Notes: generated by a model from the letters alone, not told the origin. Counted from the first letter of the stretch, positions 34,556 to 45,040 are shown. The stretch: 64,000 nt of DNA from an uncultured Spirochaetales bacterium (GCA_949285905.1 CASDZV010000048.1:1-64000), one strand, 5' to 3'. A program made the numbers and translations.

Positions 34556-36574
34556 TCATACGCCCTGCACTTTGATGATTGATGGTATCTGCCTTATTGC
34601 CTGTGTCGTCTTCTTCATCGCCTCTTCATTGTCTGCGCTGATGGTAAACGTTCCGACAAGGCCTTCTGGAGAGACGTCGAGCGCGCCCTGAATAAGATGA
34701 CTGTTGTGTTTGCGGACGGCATTGTCTATCTCGCTGAAGAGCTCTGAGTTGAACTTTGCAGTCACAGAGAAGCGTCTGACCAGTTCCTGGCTGTCCCATT
34801 CAACAGGCACAATGCGTTCCTCCGCTTCAGGCATGTTTGCGAGGTTCGGACAATCTTTCTTGTGTATGACATAGCCGCGGCCCCTGGTGATGTATGCCAC
34901 TATGTCATCGCCATGGACTGGATTGCAGCACTTTGCGAAGTCAAAGAGGATGTTGCTGTTTTCGCCGATGATGACTGTTCCCTTCTTCTCATGGGATACG
35001 AATCTGAGCCCCTGCATCGAAGGTATGATCTTCTTTGCATTCTCCATCGCGGGATTCTGCACAGGCTGCTGTTTCTTCTGTGGCTGTGCAATCGGCAGGT
35101 TTGTCGTCTCGTTCTTGTTCAGCCATGCTCGTATCTTCTTGCGTGCAGATGTTGTCTGCGCATACTCAAGCCATTGCTGGTTCGGGTGGGCATTGGGACT
35201 TGTCATGATCTCGACAATCTGAGTATTCCCAAGAGGCTTGTTGAGAGGGATGATTGATCCGTCAGCACGCGCTCCGGAACAGTGGTTGCCGATTTCCGTA
35301 TGGACTTTATAAGCGAAGTCGAGTGCAGTGGAACCCACGGGCAGCTCTATGACATGTCCTTGCGGGGTGAAAATGACGATTGAATCCTTCAGAAGCTCAT
35401 TCTTGATTTCATCCATGAAGTCTTCGCTCTGCGCAATCTCCTTGGACCATGTCTTTATCTTGCGTATGATTTTCTGATAATTGATGGAATCAACGGTCTT
35501 CCACGTTCCTGATTCAGAGCCGGATGCCGCTTTGTATGCCCAATGTGCCGCAACGCCTTCCTCCGCAGTCTTGTGCATCTCCTGAGTTCGTATCTGAATC
35601 TCAAGGTGCCTGTTCTGCGGGCCAAGGACAGTAGTATGCAAGGACTGGTAGTTGTTGGCTTTAGGCATTGCGATATAGTCCTTGAAACGTCCTTCAATTG
35701 GTATCCACATGGAATGGATGACGCCAAGGATTGTGTAGCATTCAACTGTTGTCTGGCAGATGACGCGTATTCCGAGGATGTCGTAGATCTCGTCAATCTC
35801 CTTCTTCCTCTTCTTGATTTTCTGATAGATGGAGTAGGCGTGTTTTACACGTCCTGTTATCTCGATGTCCGTGATTCCTGCTTTTGCGCATGCTTCGGCA
35901 ATGGCTTTGGACACCTGTTTGATATACGCGGTATATTCACCTTTCTTTTCCAGAAGATACCCGTTGATATATTCATATGATTCAGGCTTCAGAGCTTTCA
36001 GCGAGAGATCTTCCAGCTCGCTTTTGATTGTCTGCATACCCAGACTGTCTGCAATGGGAGCGAATATATCCAGACAGTCCTCTGCAAATGCTCTCTTCCG
36101 CTCAGGTGAAAGACCTGAGATGGTTCGCATATTGTGCAGTTTGTCAGCAAGTTTGATGAGAATAACTCTCAGGTCCTTTGACATAGCGAAGAACATTTTC
36201 TTGATAGTCTCCGCTTCCTGTATTGATTTCTCATCTGTGATTCTTGAGATTTTCGTGACGGCCTGAACCATTTCTCCGACTTCCTTGCCGAAGATTGTCG
36301 CTATCTCCTCTTCAGTTGTGTCCGTATCTTCAAGTGTGTCGTGTAAAAGTCCTGCAGAGACAGTGTCTGCATCCATGCCGATCTGCATGAGTATCTCGGC
36401 AACAGCCATCGGATGGGTTATGTAAGGCTCTCCTGTCTTCCGTTTCTGATCTCCGTGTTTCTTTGCCGCAAACACAGCAGCGGCTGCAATCTTGTCTTTG
36501 TCATCATCGGAGTAGCGTATGATTTTCTTCACAAAGCGATCGACAAGTTCTTTATTCGGAAAGTCTTCTGCCAT
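34556..36574 (-). CDS. Bifunctional (p)ppGpp synthetase/hydrolase (RelA/SpoT)
   Basis: Stringent-response enzyme, 672 residues. The HD hydrolase domain is intact (KKHGDQKRKTGEPYITHP, with His54; LLHDTLED with His78-Asp79; KLADKLHNMRT). The synthetase domain follows (IYDILGIRVICQT, RFKDYIAMPKANNYQSLHT, EIQIRTQEMHKTAEEGVAAH), then TGS (IVFTPQGHVIELPVGSTALD), a helical/zinc-finger-like region and an ACT domain at the C-terminus. Both activities are expected. The first 23 bases overlap the end of prmC. It is the last gene of the minus-strand run from 40291. Confidence 0.95.
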   Translation of the reverse strand: MAEDFPNKELVDRFVKKIIRYSDDDKDKIAAAAVFAAKKHGDQKRKTGEPYITHPMAVAEILMQIGMDADTVSAGLLHDTLEDTDTTEEEIATIFGKEVGEMVQAVTKISRITDEKSIQEAETIKKMFFAMSKDLRVILIKLADKLHNMRTISGLSPERKRAFAEDCLDIFAPIADSLGMQTIKSELEDLSLKALKPESYEYINGYLLEKKGEYTAYIKQVSKAIAEACAKAGITDIEITGRVKHAYSIYQKIKKRKKEIDEIYDILGIRVICQTTVECYTILGVIHSMWIPIEGRFKDYIAMPKANNYQSLHTTVLGPQNRHLEIQIRTQEMHKTAEEGVAAHWAYKAASGSESGTWKTVDSINYQKIIRKIKTWSKEIAQSEDFMDEIKNELLKDSIVIFTPQGHVIELPVGSTALDFAYKVHTEIGNHCSGARADGSIIPLNKPLGNTQIVEIMTSPNAHPNQQWLEYAQTTSARKKIRAWLNKNETTNLPIAQPQKKQQPVQNPAMENAKKIIPSMQGLRFVSHEKKGTVIIGENSNILFDFAKCCNPVHGDDIVAYITRGRGYVIHKKDCPNLANMPEAEERIVPVEWDSQELVRRFSVTAKFNSELFSEIDNAVRKHNSHLIQGALDVSPEGLVGTFTISADNEEAMKKTTQAIRQIPSIIKVQGV

Positions 36575-37376
36575 ATATCACACGCTCCTTACCTGCAAGA
36601 TCCCTTACACTGTGGATATCTCTGAAACCACTCTTTTCAAGAAGACTACCACATATTCCTATCTGCCGGTAGTCGCATTCCATTGCCAGGATGCCATTAT
36701 TTCTCAGATATGATGGAGCTGTGGCCACTATCTCCCTGATAATGCCAAGTCCGTCAGCGCCCCCACCTATGAATGCATTCTCTGGTTCTGCTTTCACATC
36801 CTTGTCTGTTTCTTCATACCACTTGTCTGTAAGGTACGGAGGATTCGAGGCAATGATATCAAACTGCATTCCGGACCATGGCATGAAAAGGGATCCTAGT
36901 CTTCCATCCCCCTTCCGCCCTGTAATCCGTTCATAATTCTCTTTCGCTATTTCAAGCGCATTCTTCGAAATGTCAGAGAATGCCACATCTCTTTTCAAAG
37001 CATATGCGACAGAGGCTGCTATCGCACCGCTTCCTGTGCAGAGATCGAGAATTTCCGGGCTTTCTGATTCCGCTGCCAATTTCAGTACAGTATCAACAAG
37101 CGTTTCTGTGTCAGGCCGGGGAATGAGAGTGTCTGGAGTGACATGGAATGAGTGCCCGTAGAACTCTTTTTCACCAGAAATATAAGCCATAGGCATTCCG
37201 GAGAGCCTCATTTCCAGAATTTCAAACGCTTTTTTCTCCGCTTCCTTGCTTACATCTGATCCGGATTCTGTAATCTGCTTCACGTCATTCAGCCCCGTTG
37301 CAAGCTCAATGATAATTCTTGCATCTGTGCTTTCTGTATGCTTCAGCAGTTCTCTTCTCAGCTCCGAGACTCTCAC
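36552..37376 (-). CDS. prmC: Peptide chain release factor N5-glutamine methyltransferase
   Basis: Methylates the glutamine of the GGQ motif in release factors. The 274-residue protein has the N-terminal PrmC helices, SAM-binding motif [18 protein letters not shown] and the catalytic NPPYLT. Its start overlaps the stop codon of prfA by four bases, the common prfA-prmC pairing, which ties enzyme to substrate. Its 3' end overlaps the RelA/SpoT gene by 23 bases. Confidence 0.94.
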   Translation of the reverse strand: MRVSELRRELLKHTESTDARIIIELATGLNDVKQITESGSDVSKEAEKKAFEILEMRLSGMPMAYISGEKEFYGHSFHVTPDTLIPRPDTETLVDTVLKLAAESESPEILDLCTGSGAIAASVAYALKRDVAFSDISKNALEIAKENYERITGRKGDGRLGSLFMPWSGMQFDIIASNPPYLTDKWYEETDKDVKAEPENAFIGGGADGLGIIREIVATAPSYLRNNGILAMECDYRQIGICGSLLEKSGFRDIHSVRDLAGKERVIYGRRLSE

Positions 37377-38443
37377 GCTTCTTTCAGTGCCTCCTCGCCA
37401 GCTGCCAGCTTCAGGGCATCAAGAAGTTCATCGAGGTTGCCTTCCATTATGGAATCAAGTTTATACAGTGTCAGGTTGATTCTGTGATCTGTTACTCTGT
37501 TCTGCGGGAAATTGTATGTGCGGATACGTTCAGATCTGTCTCCTGATCCTACCATGCTGCGGCGTGCATCAGCTCTTTCCTTCTGCTTTTTCGCTTCTTC
37601 CATCTCATAGAGCCGGGAACGGAGGACTCTCATGGCTTTTGCCCTGTTCTTGATCTGGGACTTCTCATCCTGACAGATGACAACAAGCCCTGTCGGGATA
37701 TGTGTGATGCGCACAGCGGAGTCTGTAGTGTTCACGCACTGCCCACCGGGGCCTCCAGCACGCATTACATCGATTCTCAGATCTTCCTGTCTGATCTCTA
37801 TATCTGTCTCTTCCGCCTCTGGCAGCACGGCAACAGTTATCGCAGAGGTGTGGATTCTTCCACCCGATTCTGTCTCTGGCACTCGCTGGACACGGTGGAC
37901 ACCTGATTCAAAGCGGAGCGAACCGTAGACATCCTTGCCGGAGATGGAGACTACGATTTCCTTATAGCCTCCGATGCCTGATTCGCTTGAGGACATGATT
38001 TCCATCTTCCAATGCTTGCTTTCCGCATAATGGGAGTACATGCGGAATATATCTGCAGCGAACAAAGATGCTTCATCTCCGCCTGTCCCCGCGCGGATTT
38101 CCATGATTATATTCTTTCCTTCAAGAGGATCTGGCGGAATGAGGAGAATACGGCATTCCTTTTCTTTTGCCTCGTACTCACTTTCAAGCGCCTGCAGCTC
38201 TTCTTTTGCCATCTCAACAAGCTCTGCATCCTCTTCGCCTCTGATCATTTCTCTGGAGTCTGCTATCTGCTTTTCCAGTTCTTTCATCTCAGTAAGCTTT
38301 TCAACAACGGGTGCTAAGTGCGATCGCTCCTGCATCAGCGTCTTGTAGAGATTCATGTCACTCAAGGCGTCTCCAGAGAGGCGCTTGTCGAGTTCCTCAA
38401 GCTGTATTTTGTAACCATCAAGCTTATCTGTTAATTCGGACAT
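37373..38443 (-). CDS. prfA: Peptide chain release factor 1
   Basis: Recognises UAA and UAG stop codons. The 356-residue protein shows the release factor core: [20 protein letters not shown], the GGQ loop [20 protein letters not shown], and the RF1-type [20 protein letters not shown] block, which separates it from RF2. It lies 13 bases after the exonuclease I stop and overlaps prmC. Confidence 0.95.
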   Translation of the reverse strand: MSELTDKLDGYKIQLEELDKRLSGDALSDMNLYKTLMQERSHLAPVVEKLTEMKELEKQIADSREMIRGEEDAELVEMAKEELQALESEYEAKEKECRILLIPPDPLEGKNIIMEIRAGTGGDEASLFAADIFRMYSHYAESKHWKMEIMSSSESGIGGYKEIVVSISGKDVYGSLRFESGVHRVQRVPETESGGRIHTSAITVAVLPEAEETDIEIRQEDLRIDVMRAGGPGGQCVNTTDSAVRITHIPTGLVVICQDEKSQIKNRAKAMRVLRSRLYEMEEAKKQKERADARRSMVGSGDRSERIRTYNFPQNRVTDHRINLTLYKLDSIMEGNLDELLDALKLAAGEEALKEA

Positions 38444-38456
38444 AGTTACTCTTTTA

Positions 38457-39851
38457 TCATTTAATGACTTTATCGAAAAGCTCCTCTCCGTATTCCTTCA
38501 GCTTCAGGAGAATTTCCTTGTCGTGGTAATCAGTCTCAACGCTTTCAAGCTTTTCATTGACACTCCTCATGTAAAGCTCATATGTCGGAGTTCCTTCAAC
38601 AGGTGGATTGATAAGACGGAGGGCGCAGAAGTTCTTCCAGTTCTTCTTCTCCTTCTCCGGCAGGACTTCTGGCCAGTTTCTTGCCACTTGCCTCCATAGA
38701 AGCTTGTGATACTTGTCGTCATCAAAGAGGTGTTCGCCCTTTTTCAGCTTGTCTTCCGGTTTCATCGCTCTGATAGAAGCCATCACACCTTTGTCATGGT
38801 CTGAAGGGAAGCTGTTATAGATAGTGAGATCGGGATCCTTTGCGTTTTCCTCGTATGGTTCTCTTGCAGCAAGCACCGATTCCTTTCTCAGTACTGGTGA
38901 GGAGATTGCCTTGCTGGCTTTCTGCAATATCCAGGCTTTTGTGAAACCAAGCCGCTCCTCGCTCTTCTGGTCGAGCGTGTTCAGAGGTGCGATGAATGGC
39001 GCTCTGTTGATCATCAGACGCATTATTCCCGTTTCCTGATATGTTCCTTCTGCACTTTCCGGAATATCGTGTGTGAGATCAAAGCAATAAAGAGCCGCGG
39101 ATTTCTCAGCTTCATAGAAAAGAGGAAGCAAGGGGTGTGTATTGCCGCGCTCTGAGACAAATAACGGACAGGTATGCAGAAATGGAATGTGATTGAGCAC
39201 CTGTATCTCTTTCGCTATCTCTTTCCTGTAGCGATGGTCCAGTGCCCACTGGAAGAGCTTCGGCTGCTTTTCCTTTATCAGTTTTGCAATCGCAATTGTC
39301 GCTCTGACATCGACAAGGGCGTCATGGGCTCCCAGCTGTTCGATATTATTCTCCGCTGTAAGATCTGTGAGTTTGAATGAAGGTGCATTTGTCTCTGGAT
39401 TGAGTGTGGAGAAATTGATACCTTCTGGACGCAGGTCACGTGTTGCGCGTACAAGATTGATGATGTCCCACCTTGAACATCTGTTTCGGTATTCTCGCTC
39501 AAACGGATCGTAAAGGTTGCGATAGAGCGTCGAGCGGATGACCTCATCATCGAAATTGATGCTGTTGTAGCCTACTGTGATAGTGTCAGGAACCATGAAC
39601 TCTGAGACGAGCGTGTTTATCATATCAGCTTCACACATGCCCTTCTCATTCACTTCCTGCGGTGTTATCCCTGTGACAAGGCAGGAGTCAGGGGTTGGCA
39701 GGTAATCAGGGGAGAGCCTGGCATAGAGCACAATAGGCTCTCCGATCTGATTGAAGTCCATATCAGTGCGGATGGCTGCAGCCTGCGCTATTCTGTCATA
39801 GCGGGGATTCAGGCCGAATGTTTCAAGGTCGTACCAGAGAAAAGTCTTCAT
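38457..39851 (-). CDS. sbcB: Exodeoxyribonuclease I
   Basis: A 464-residue 3'-5' single-strand DNA exonuclease. DEDDh catalytic residues: Asp and Glu in WYDLETFG, Asp in [10 protein letters not shown], and His-Asp in [12 protein letters not shown]. The middle (exonuclease I SH3-like) and C-terminal helical domains (WILQKASK..., then [11 protein letters not shown]) are present, so it is full length. ExoI is mostly a gammaproteobacterial enzyme and its presence here is mildly unusual. It acts in recombination and repair and often works with SSB (ssb at 46791). The ribosome binding site is weak. Confidence 0.92.
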   Translation of the reverse strand: MKTFLWYDLETFGLNPRYDRIAQAAAIRTDMDFNQIGEPIVLYARLSPDYLPTPDSCLVTGITPQEVNEKGMCEADMINTLVSEFMVPDTITVGYNSINFDDEVIRSTLYRNLYDPFEREYRNRCSRWDIINLVRATRDLRPEGINFSTLNPETNAPSFKLTDLTAENNIEQLGAHDALVDVRATIAIAKLIKEKQPKLFQWALDHRYRKEIAKEIQVLNHIPFLHTCPLFVSERGNTHPLLPLFYEAEKSAALYCFDLTHDIPESAEGTYQETGIMRLMINRAPFIAPLNTLDQKSEERLGFTKAWILQKASKAISSPVLRKESVLAAREPYEENAKDPDLTIYNSFPSDHDKGVMASIRAMKPEDKLKKGEHLFDDDKYHKLLWRQVARNWPEVLPEKEKKNWKNFCALRLINPPVEGTPTYELYMRSVNEKLESVETDYHDKEILLKLKEYGEELFDKVIK

Positions 39852-39877
39852 AATACGAATATAGCACTAATTGCAGT

Positions 39878-40291
39878 TCAGTCTCTATCGGCACAGTGAT
39901 GTGAGCACTCATGTCCCTCTTCATGATGATGGCACTCATGTCCCTCTTCGTGATGATGACATGTTGCATCGGGATCAAAGGAAAGTTTTCCATCTGCAAA
40001 TGCTTCTGCAGCTTTGTCAGCATTTCCTGTAACTCCTGGATAAACAGTGATACCGCATGATGAGAGCGCCATTCTCGCGCCTCCTCCGATGCCTCCTGCT
40101 ATAAGGGCTTCGACATGATGATCCATAAGAAATGGAGCAAGTGCGGAGTGGCCGCCGGTTTCGCTGGCATCAATATCTTCCTTCTTTATAACTTTACCAT
40201 TCTCGATGGTATAGATCCTGAATGTTTCCGTTCTTCCGAAATGCTGGAAGACATCTCCTGTATTTTTGTCAAATGTTGAAGCAATTACCAT
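39878..40291 (-). CDS. NifX/NifB-family protein with His/Cys-rich tail
   Basis: A 137-residue protein. Residues 1-105 are a dinitrogenase iron-molybdenum cofactor binding fold (VIASTFDKNTGDVFQHFGRT, ALIAGGIGGGARMALSSCGI). The last 30 residues are a metal-binding tail made of a 9-residue repeat (CHHHEEGHE twice, then CSHHC). No nitrogenase genes are in the window; in anaerobes such small proteins are often orphans that may carry Fe-S or metal clusters. AAGGAG precedes the ATG. It is first in the minus-strand run with exonuclease I, 26 bases upstream of it. Confidence 0.85.
   Translation of the reverse strand: MVIASTFDKNTGDVFQHFGRTETFRIYTIENGKVIKKEDIDASETGGHSALAPFLMDHHVEALIAGGIGGGARMALSSCGITVYPGVTGNADKAAEAFADGKLSFDPDATCHHHEEGHECHHHEEGHECSHHCADRD
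39905..39957. repeat. 27-bp tandem repeat in the NifX-like gene
   Basis: Two 26-base copies (39905-39930 and 39932-39957) differ at a single base with a period of 27 bases. They encode the 9-residue His/Glu/Cys repeat, which could grow or shrink by slippage without a frameshift. Confidence 0.8.
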
Positions 40292-40368
40292 TTTTTCACT
40301 CCTTAGTTAACCTTTTTCTAATATACCCATAATTGCTCATAGCGGAAACAACCTATAGAATCCGGGAT

Positions 40369-41646
40369 ATGAAGAATTCTTCTAAAGAGATTGTTTCCTG
40401 GGCTTTGTATGATTGGGCGAACAGTGCGTTTGCAACGACAGTCATGGCCGCCTTTTTCCCTATTTTCTTCTCACAGTACTGGTCGTATGGATCAGATAGT
40501 GCCACAAGTACATTCTTCCTTGGGCTTGCCAATTCTGCAGAGTCGCTTATTGTAGCTGCCGCTGCTCCTGTGCTCGGGGCAATTGCTGATCGAGGAAGCT
40601 ATAGAAAGAAGCTCCTGATTCTCTTCGCATTTCTCGGCGCTGTCATGACAAGTTCTCTAAGCTGGGTCGCTATTGGCAGATGGCAGCTTGCAATGGTTTT
40701 CTACGTTGTGGCTAATGTCGGATTTGCAGGCGCTAACACGCTCTATGACTCACTCCTGCCGTCGGTTGCCTCGGAAAAGAATGTCGATTTCGTCTCATCC
40801 CTGGGATATAGTCTGGGGTATATCGGTGGTGGTCTCCTTTTTCTTATCAATGTGCTTATGTATCTCTTTCCGTCATTTTTCGGCCTTGCAGATGCTACTG
40901 CTGCAGTGAAAATCTCATTCCTGATGGTCGGCATCTGGTGGATAGTGTTCATGCTTCCCCTGATTTTCTTTGTCAGGGAACCAGAGGGTGAGAAACTCAG
41001 TGTCAGAAGGGCTGTAAGCGATGGTTTCGGCGCAGTCAGAAAAACACTTGTCTCACTGAAGAAGCTGAAGCATACAGCGCTTTTTCTGGTCGCTTACTGG
41101 TGCTATATCGATGGTGTGGATACAATCATACGCATGGCAACAGATTATGGGACAGCTCTTGGATTCCCGTCATCGAGCCTTATTGTAGCTCTTCTGATTA
41201 CTCAGTTCGTTGCCTTTCCTTCTGCTCTTTTCTACAGTTTCTTTGGTCATAAGATAGGTATTAAGCGTGCACTTCTTGTGGCAATTGCGGGATATGCTGT
41301 CATTGCATGTTTCGGCTTCTTCATGACCAGCGTCACACAGTTTTATATCCTTGCAGTCTGTATCGGACTCTTTCAGGGTGGCATCCAGGCGCTTTCACGG
41401 TCATTCTATACCCGCCTGATTCCAGAGCATCAGTCTTCTCAGTTCTATGGATTTTTCAATATGCTCGGCAAATTCGCAGCTATTGTGGGGCCTTTGCTGC
41501 TAGGTATTGTGACACTTGTTACCGGAGAGCAGCGCTATGGCATCCTCTCTCTTATTCTTTTGTTCGCAGCAGGCGGCATTCTTCTTCATCTTGTTGATGA
41601 GAAGCAGGCCAGAGATGATATTTCAGCCTTTTCAGGCTCTGAATAA
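40369..41646 (+). CDS. MFS transporter, UMF1/Atg22-like
   Basis: A 425-residue inner membrane protein with about 12 hydrophobic segments. N-terminal WALYDWANSAFATTVMAAFFP is the hallmark of the UMF1 (Atg22-like) branch of the major facilitator superfamily; QALSRSFYTRLIPEHQSSQFYG is also typical. Yeast Atg22 exports amino acids from the vacuole; the bacterial substrate is unknown. I start at ATG 40369, where the conserved part begins, since the longer frame from 40333 adds unrelated residues. Confidence 0.9.
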   Translation: MKNSSKEIVSWALYDWANSAFATTVMAAFFPIFFSQYWSYGSDSATSTFFLGLANSAESLIVAAAAPVLGAIADRGSYRKKLLILFAFLGAVMTSSLSWVAIGRWQLAMVFYVVANVGFAGANTLYDSLLPSVASEKNVDFVSSLGYSLGYIGGGLLFLINVLMYLFPSFFGLADATAAVKISFLMVGIWWIVFMLPLIFFVREPEGEKLSVRRAVSDGFGAVRKTLVSLKKLKHTALFLVAYWCYIDGVDTIIRMATDYGTALGFPSSSLIVALLITQFVAFPSALFYSFFGHKIGIKRALLVAIAGYAVIACFGFFMTSVTQFYILAVCIGLFQGGIQALSRSFYTRLIPEHQSSQFYGFFNMLGKFAAIVGPLLLGIVTLVTGEQRYGILSLILLFAAGGILLHLVDEKQARDDISAFSGSE

Positions 41647-41708
41647 GCGTTTTTTCGTTGCAGAGAGATTTTCTCATTGTTAAAATCTTTTCCAATGGAG
41701 GACAAGCG

Positions 41709-42341
41709 ATGAGGAAAGCGATTGCTTTTATCATGGTCTTTGCTGTCTTCTGTTGCTCTGTGCTGACTGCTGCATCTGGTGTTGAAACCGCCATGGAGGG
41801 AGTGCATGACGGAATCTTCTCTGCAGTTGTCTCTAACCTGGCAAAACCGCAGATTGCGTTGCAGGGAGTTACTGTCATTCCGGTAGACTCGCTTCTTCCT
41901 CGGATGATTTCTTTTGTACGCTCAGACGTCTCGACGTATGCGGATTCTTTTGCTTTCTTTGGCAATGACGCTACGTACAGGGCAACAGGCTCGAGTGTCG
42001 TTCAGCTTTTTCAGCTGTTCTCAACAGAGGAGCTTCGCAGACAGCTTGAAAGCAGGAACCTGAAGGCAGGAGATGTCATTCTTGATGGCTCTGTGCGAAT
42101 GGTGGATGGAAATGAGAGCAGTGTTCGCTTTTTCCCTTTCATTGACTGGGAGGCGATTGATTCCCGCTATGAGATATCGATAATGGTCACGGGAGCAAAA
42201 TGCCAGAACGGGTTTATAATTGAATGCGAACTTGTTGTCAGGGGAAGCCGCGGCAGAACGGTGACAATTACAGCGGAAAACCTTAAAGTCAATAACGAAA
42301 TAATGGAGACTGAGCCTGTTGTTCTGGCTTTCAGTCATTAG
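41709..42341 (+). CDS. Exported protein of unknown function
   Basis: A 210-residue protein with a signal peptide (MRKAIAFIMVFAVFCCSVLTAAS) and no further membrane segment. The mature part has a pattern like small lipid- or peptide-interacting periplasmic proteins (PQIALQGVTVIPVDSLLPR, VILDGSVRMVDG, YEISIMVTGA); no family recognised. ATG 41709 has GGAGG eight bases upstream, which decides the start. It lies between the MFS gene and hexokinase, 10 bases before the latter. Confidence 0.75.
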   Translation: MRKAIAFIMVFAVFCCSVLTAASGVETAMEGVHDGIFSAVVSNLAKPQIALQGVTVIPVDSLLPRMISFVRSDVSTYADSFAFFGNDATYRATGSSVVQLFQLFSTEELRRQLESRNLKAGDVILDGSVRMVDGNESSVRFFPFIDWEAIDSRYEISIMVTGAKCQNGFIIECELVVRGSRGRTVTITAENLKVNNEIMETEPVVLAFSH

Positions 42342-42351
42342 GAGGTTCTGA

Positions 42352-43644
42352 ATGGGAAGAACGGAAGAGTTCTTGGCAAAGCATATGCTTTCTGCAGCTT
42401 CGGTAGATGCGGAGGCAACACTTGATTTCATATTGTCAGAGATGGAGAAGGGACTTGATAAGGAGCATGGAAGCTCTCTGGAAATGATTCCAACATATGT
42501 ATCTCCTGATACTCTCATCGAACCCGGAAAGAGTGTCATAGTCCTCGATGCCGGCGGAACGAATTTCCGTACATGCCTTGTCACGTTCGATGAGAACAAG
42601 AACCCTGTAATCTCAGATTTCCAGAAAGTCGGGATGCCGGGGGTCAAGGAAGAGGTCAGCGCTTCTGAGTTCTATTCGATTCTCGCAGATAATATCGAGC
42701 GTCTTATAGACAAGAGCGACAGAATAGGATTCTGCTTCTCATATGCTGCCACTATCACAGAAGACCATGATGGTATTCCTATTGTTTTCTCCAAGGAGAT
42801 AAAAGCACCTGAAGTCATTGGAAAGCCTCTTGGAAAGAACCTGCTTGCAGAGCTCCAGAGAAGGGGCCACGATGTTTCCAGAAAACGCGTTTCCGTTGTC
42901 AATGATACTGTTGCGACACTTCTTGCCGCAAAAGCAGAGCACCCGGATTATGCGTCATCGTATATTGGCTTTATCCTTGGCACAGGTACTAATACAGCTT
43001 ATGTCGAGAATAACAGCGCTATCGGGAAAATCTCTCTCAGTGAAGGCCGCGAGATCATCAATGTTGAGTCAGGGTGTCTTGCTATCGAGCTTGGAGACTT
43101 GGACAGGGAGTTTGTCAGCGGGACTAAGGATCCATCTAAATACTGGTTTGAGAAGAAGATAAGCGGGGCATATCTTGGGCCATTTGCTGAACATGTCATA
43201 AAAGCTGCGGTTAAGGAAGGAGTCCTTACAGAAGAGTTTGGAAGACGTTTCGAGACTTATCTTCCTCTTAATACCACACGCATGAGCCATTATCTTGAGG
43301 ATTGCCACAACAGCGATTACGATCTGGTGAAAGCGGTCGGAGACAATGAAGAGGATGCCACGGCACTTTATAAGATACTGAAGGCTGTTATAGAGAGAGC
43401 CGGAAAACTGACTGCTGTAAATCTCACTGCAGCAGTACTCCGCTCCGGTGCCGGCAGTGAGCCTCGTCTTCCGGTTGTCATCAATGCAGATGGCACCACA
43501 TTCTACAAGACAGCTTTCCTTGAGTTCTATACAAGGCTGTATCTTGATGAGATTCTTGAGAAGAAACATGGCCGGTATTATGAGATGGTGAGAATTGATA
43601 ACTCACCAACGCTCGGTGCTGCTATCGCGGGACTTGCTATCTGA
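42352..43644 (+). CDS. Hexokinase (eukaryote-type)
   Basis: ATP-dependent sugar kinase, 430 residues. It belongs to the hexokinase family seen in eukaryotes and spirochaetes, not to the short bacterial glucokinases: phosphate 1 motif LDAGGTNFRTCLVTF, VVNDTVATLLAA with the catalytic Asp, and GFILGTGTNTAYVE. The C-terminal part has GSEPRLPVVINADGTTFYK. It phosphorylates glucose and probably mannose, which fits the mannoside operon at the right end. GGAGG lies before the ATG. The next gene overlaps by one base (TGATG). Confidence 0.93.
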   Translation: MGRTEEFLAKHMLSAASVDAEATLDFILSEMEKGLDKEHGSSLEMIPTYVSPDTLIEPGKSVIVLDAGGTNFRTCLVTFDENKNPVISDFQKVGMPGVKEEVSASEFYSILADNIERLIDKSDRIGFCFSYAATITEDHDGIPIVFSKEIKAPEVIGKPLGKNLLAELQRRGHDVSRKRVSVVNDTVATLLAAKAEHPDYASSYIGFILGTGTNTAYVENNSAIGKISLSEGREIINVESGCLAIELGDLDREFVSGTKDPSKYWFEKKISGAYLGPFAEHVIKAAVKEGVLTEEFGRRFETYLPLNTTRMSHYLEDCHNSDYDLVKAVGDNEEDATALYKILKAVIERAGKLTAVNLTAAVLRSGAGSEPRLPVVINADGTTFYKTAFLEFYTRLYLDEILEKKHGRYYEMVRIDNSPTLGAAIAGLAI

Positions 43645-44462
43645 TGGCTGTCCTTGCCATTCATGATCTCTCATGTTATGCGAAGTCTTCACTGACAGTC
43701 GTCCTTCCTGTTCTGGAGGCGCTTGAGGTGGAGACTGCCGTGCTTCCTACAGCACTGCTTTCGACACAGTCCGATGGCTTTGATGATATCTTTGTATCCG
43801 ATGAGCATAAGGCGATGACGGAGATAATCGGCCGTTTTGAGAAACTCTCGCTCTCATTTGAGGGGGTGTATTCCGGGTTTCTTTCGTCTGCTGAGGAGAT
43901 AGAGACAGTGCTTTATGCGATGAAGCGGTTCTCGTCGCTTTCATTTGTTGATCCTGTCATGGGCGATAACGGTTCCCTTTACCAGACAGTTGATGAAAGT
44001 CTCTGTTCCGAGATGCGGAGGCTCGTGAGAAATGCAGATATCATCACACCGAATTTCACAGAGGCTATGCTTCTGACTGAACTCGATGATGGGTTTGCGC
44101 CTCAGGGACAGAGAGCAATCAGTGACCAGATCTCCGTGCTCCGGTCTCTCGGGCCAGAGCGTGGTGTCATCACCGGAATTCCTCTCCAGGCTGGAGGACG
44201 CGGCAACGCAGCTTGGGAAGGAAAGGAAATACGGCTGTACCAATACGAGGATGAACACGTGTCATTTCCTGGATCTGGGGATCTTTTCGCCTCTCTCCTT
44301 TTCGGACTCGTTATCAAAGGAAACAGTTTCTTCGGCAGTGTCGGACACGCGACACAGATTGCGTCCTTCGCAGTTCGTGAATCAAAGCGCCGGGGAAGGG
44401 AACGAAGACGTGGTGTGCTGCTGTCCCCTGTAATGGATGAGATCAGGAGAAGGATGCTGTGA
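43644..44462 (+). CDS. pdxY: Pyridoxal/pyridoxamine kinase
   Basis: A 272-residue ribokinase-fold enzyme that phosphorylates B6 vitamers to PLP precursors. N-terminal HDLSCYAKSSLTVVLPVLEA and TALLSTQSDGF are typical of PdxK/PdxY; VDPVMGDNG follows and PGSGDLFASLL contains the catalytic Asp. It is close in style to the spirochaete and clostridial pyridoxamine kinases. It overlaps hexokinase by one base and the next gene by four (GTGA). PdxY versus PdxK naming is not resolved from sequence alone. Confidence 0.85.
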   Translation: MAVLAIHDLSCYAKSSLTVVLPVLEALEVETAVLPTALLSTQSDGFDDIFVSDEHKAMTEIIGRFEKLSLSFEGVYSGFLSSAEEIETVLYAMKRFSSLSFVDPVMGDNGSLYQTVDESLCSEMRRLVRNADIITPNFTEAMLLTELDDGFAPQGQRAISDQISVLRSLGPERGVITGIPLQAGGRGNAAWEGKEIRLYQYEDEHVSFPGSGDLFASLLFGLVIKGNSFFGSVGHATQIASFAVRESKRRGRERRRGVLLSPVMDEIRRRML

Positions 44463-45013
44463 AAGTTCTTGTTGCCGCATCTGATAAAGCAGAGCTGAAA
44501 GCATTCAGTGATAGATATATCAAAGTCGCATCTGGTGTCGGTCCTTTCCTCTCGGCTTCTGTCACTTCTTATGCAATAGCGGAGCATAAGCCGGATGTAG
44601 TGTTTTCTGTAGGTAGTGCAGGCAGTTTCGGCAGCCTTCCTGTCGGTGCGTGTATTTCATTCGGTCGTGTCATAACCCCCGATCAGGATCTTACGTGCTA
44701 TCATCTCTCTCCTGGTGCGACTCTGCTTCCAGATGGAAAAACTCTCCGTGAGATTGTGCTGGACAGGAATTCCGGATATGTGCTTTCCACTTCAGGTGCG
44801 TTTGCGACAGTCCCTCGCGAGGGCGATGCCGCTGATATGGAAGGTTATGGTGTTGCTCTCTCTGCATTTCTGCATTCCATACCTGTCTTTGCTGTCAAAG
44901 TCATAACAGACATTGTTGGATCTCATGTCTCATTGCCGGAGTATGGGTATACACTCCGATCCCTCAGGGAGAAGCTTCCTGAGAAAGTAGAAGAAATAGT
45001 AAAATCTCTTTAA
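44459..45013 (+). CDS. MTA/SAH nucleosidase-like protein
   Basis: A 184-residue protein of the purine nucleoside phosphorylase (PNP_UDP) family, closest by motif to 5'-methylthioadenosine/S-adenosylhomocysteine nucleosidase: Glu12, ASGVGPFLSA for the ribose loop, FSVGSAGSFG, ADMEGYGVA (purine-site Glu) and KVITDIVG (catalytic Asp). It is about 40-50 residues shorter than typical MTANs, with a shortened middle, so another nucleoside is possible. GTG start overlaps the previous stop codon. It would clear methionine-salvage and methylation by-products. Confidence 0.75.
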   Translation: MKVLVAASDKAELKAFSDRYIKVASGVGPFLSASVTSYAIAEHKPDVVFSVGSAGSFGSLPVGACISFGRVITPDQDLTCYHLSPGATLLPDGKTLREIVLDRNSGYVLSTSGAFATVPREGDAADMEGYGVALSAFLHSIPVFAVKVITDIVGSHVSLPEYGYTLRSLREKLPEKVEEIVKSL

Positions 45014-45040
45014 ATTTCATTCCGTATTCGGCATTTAATA

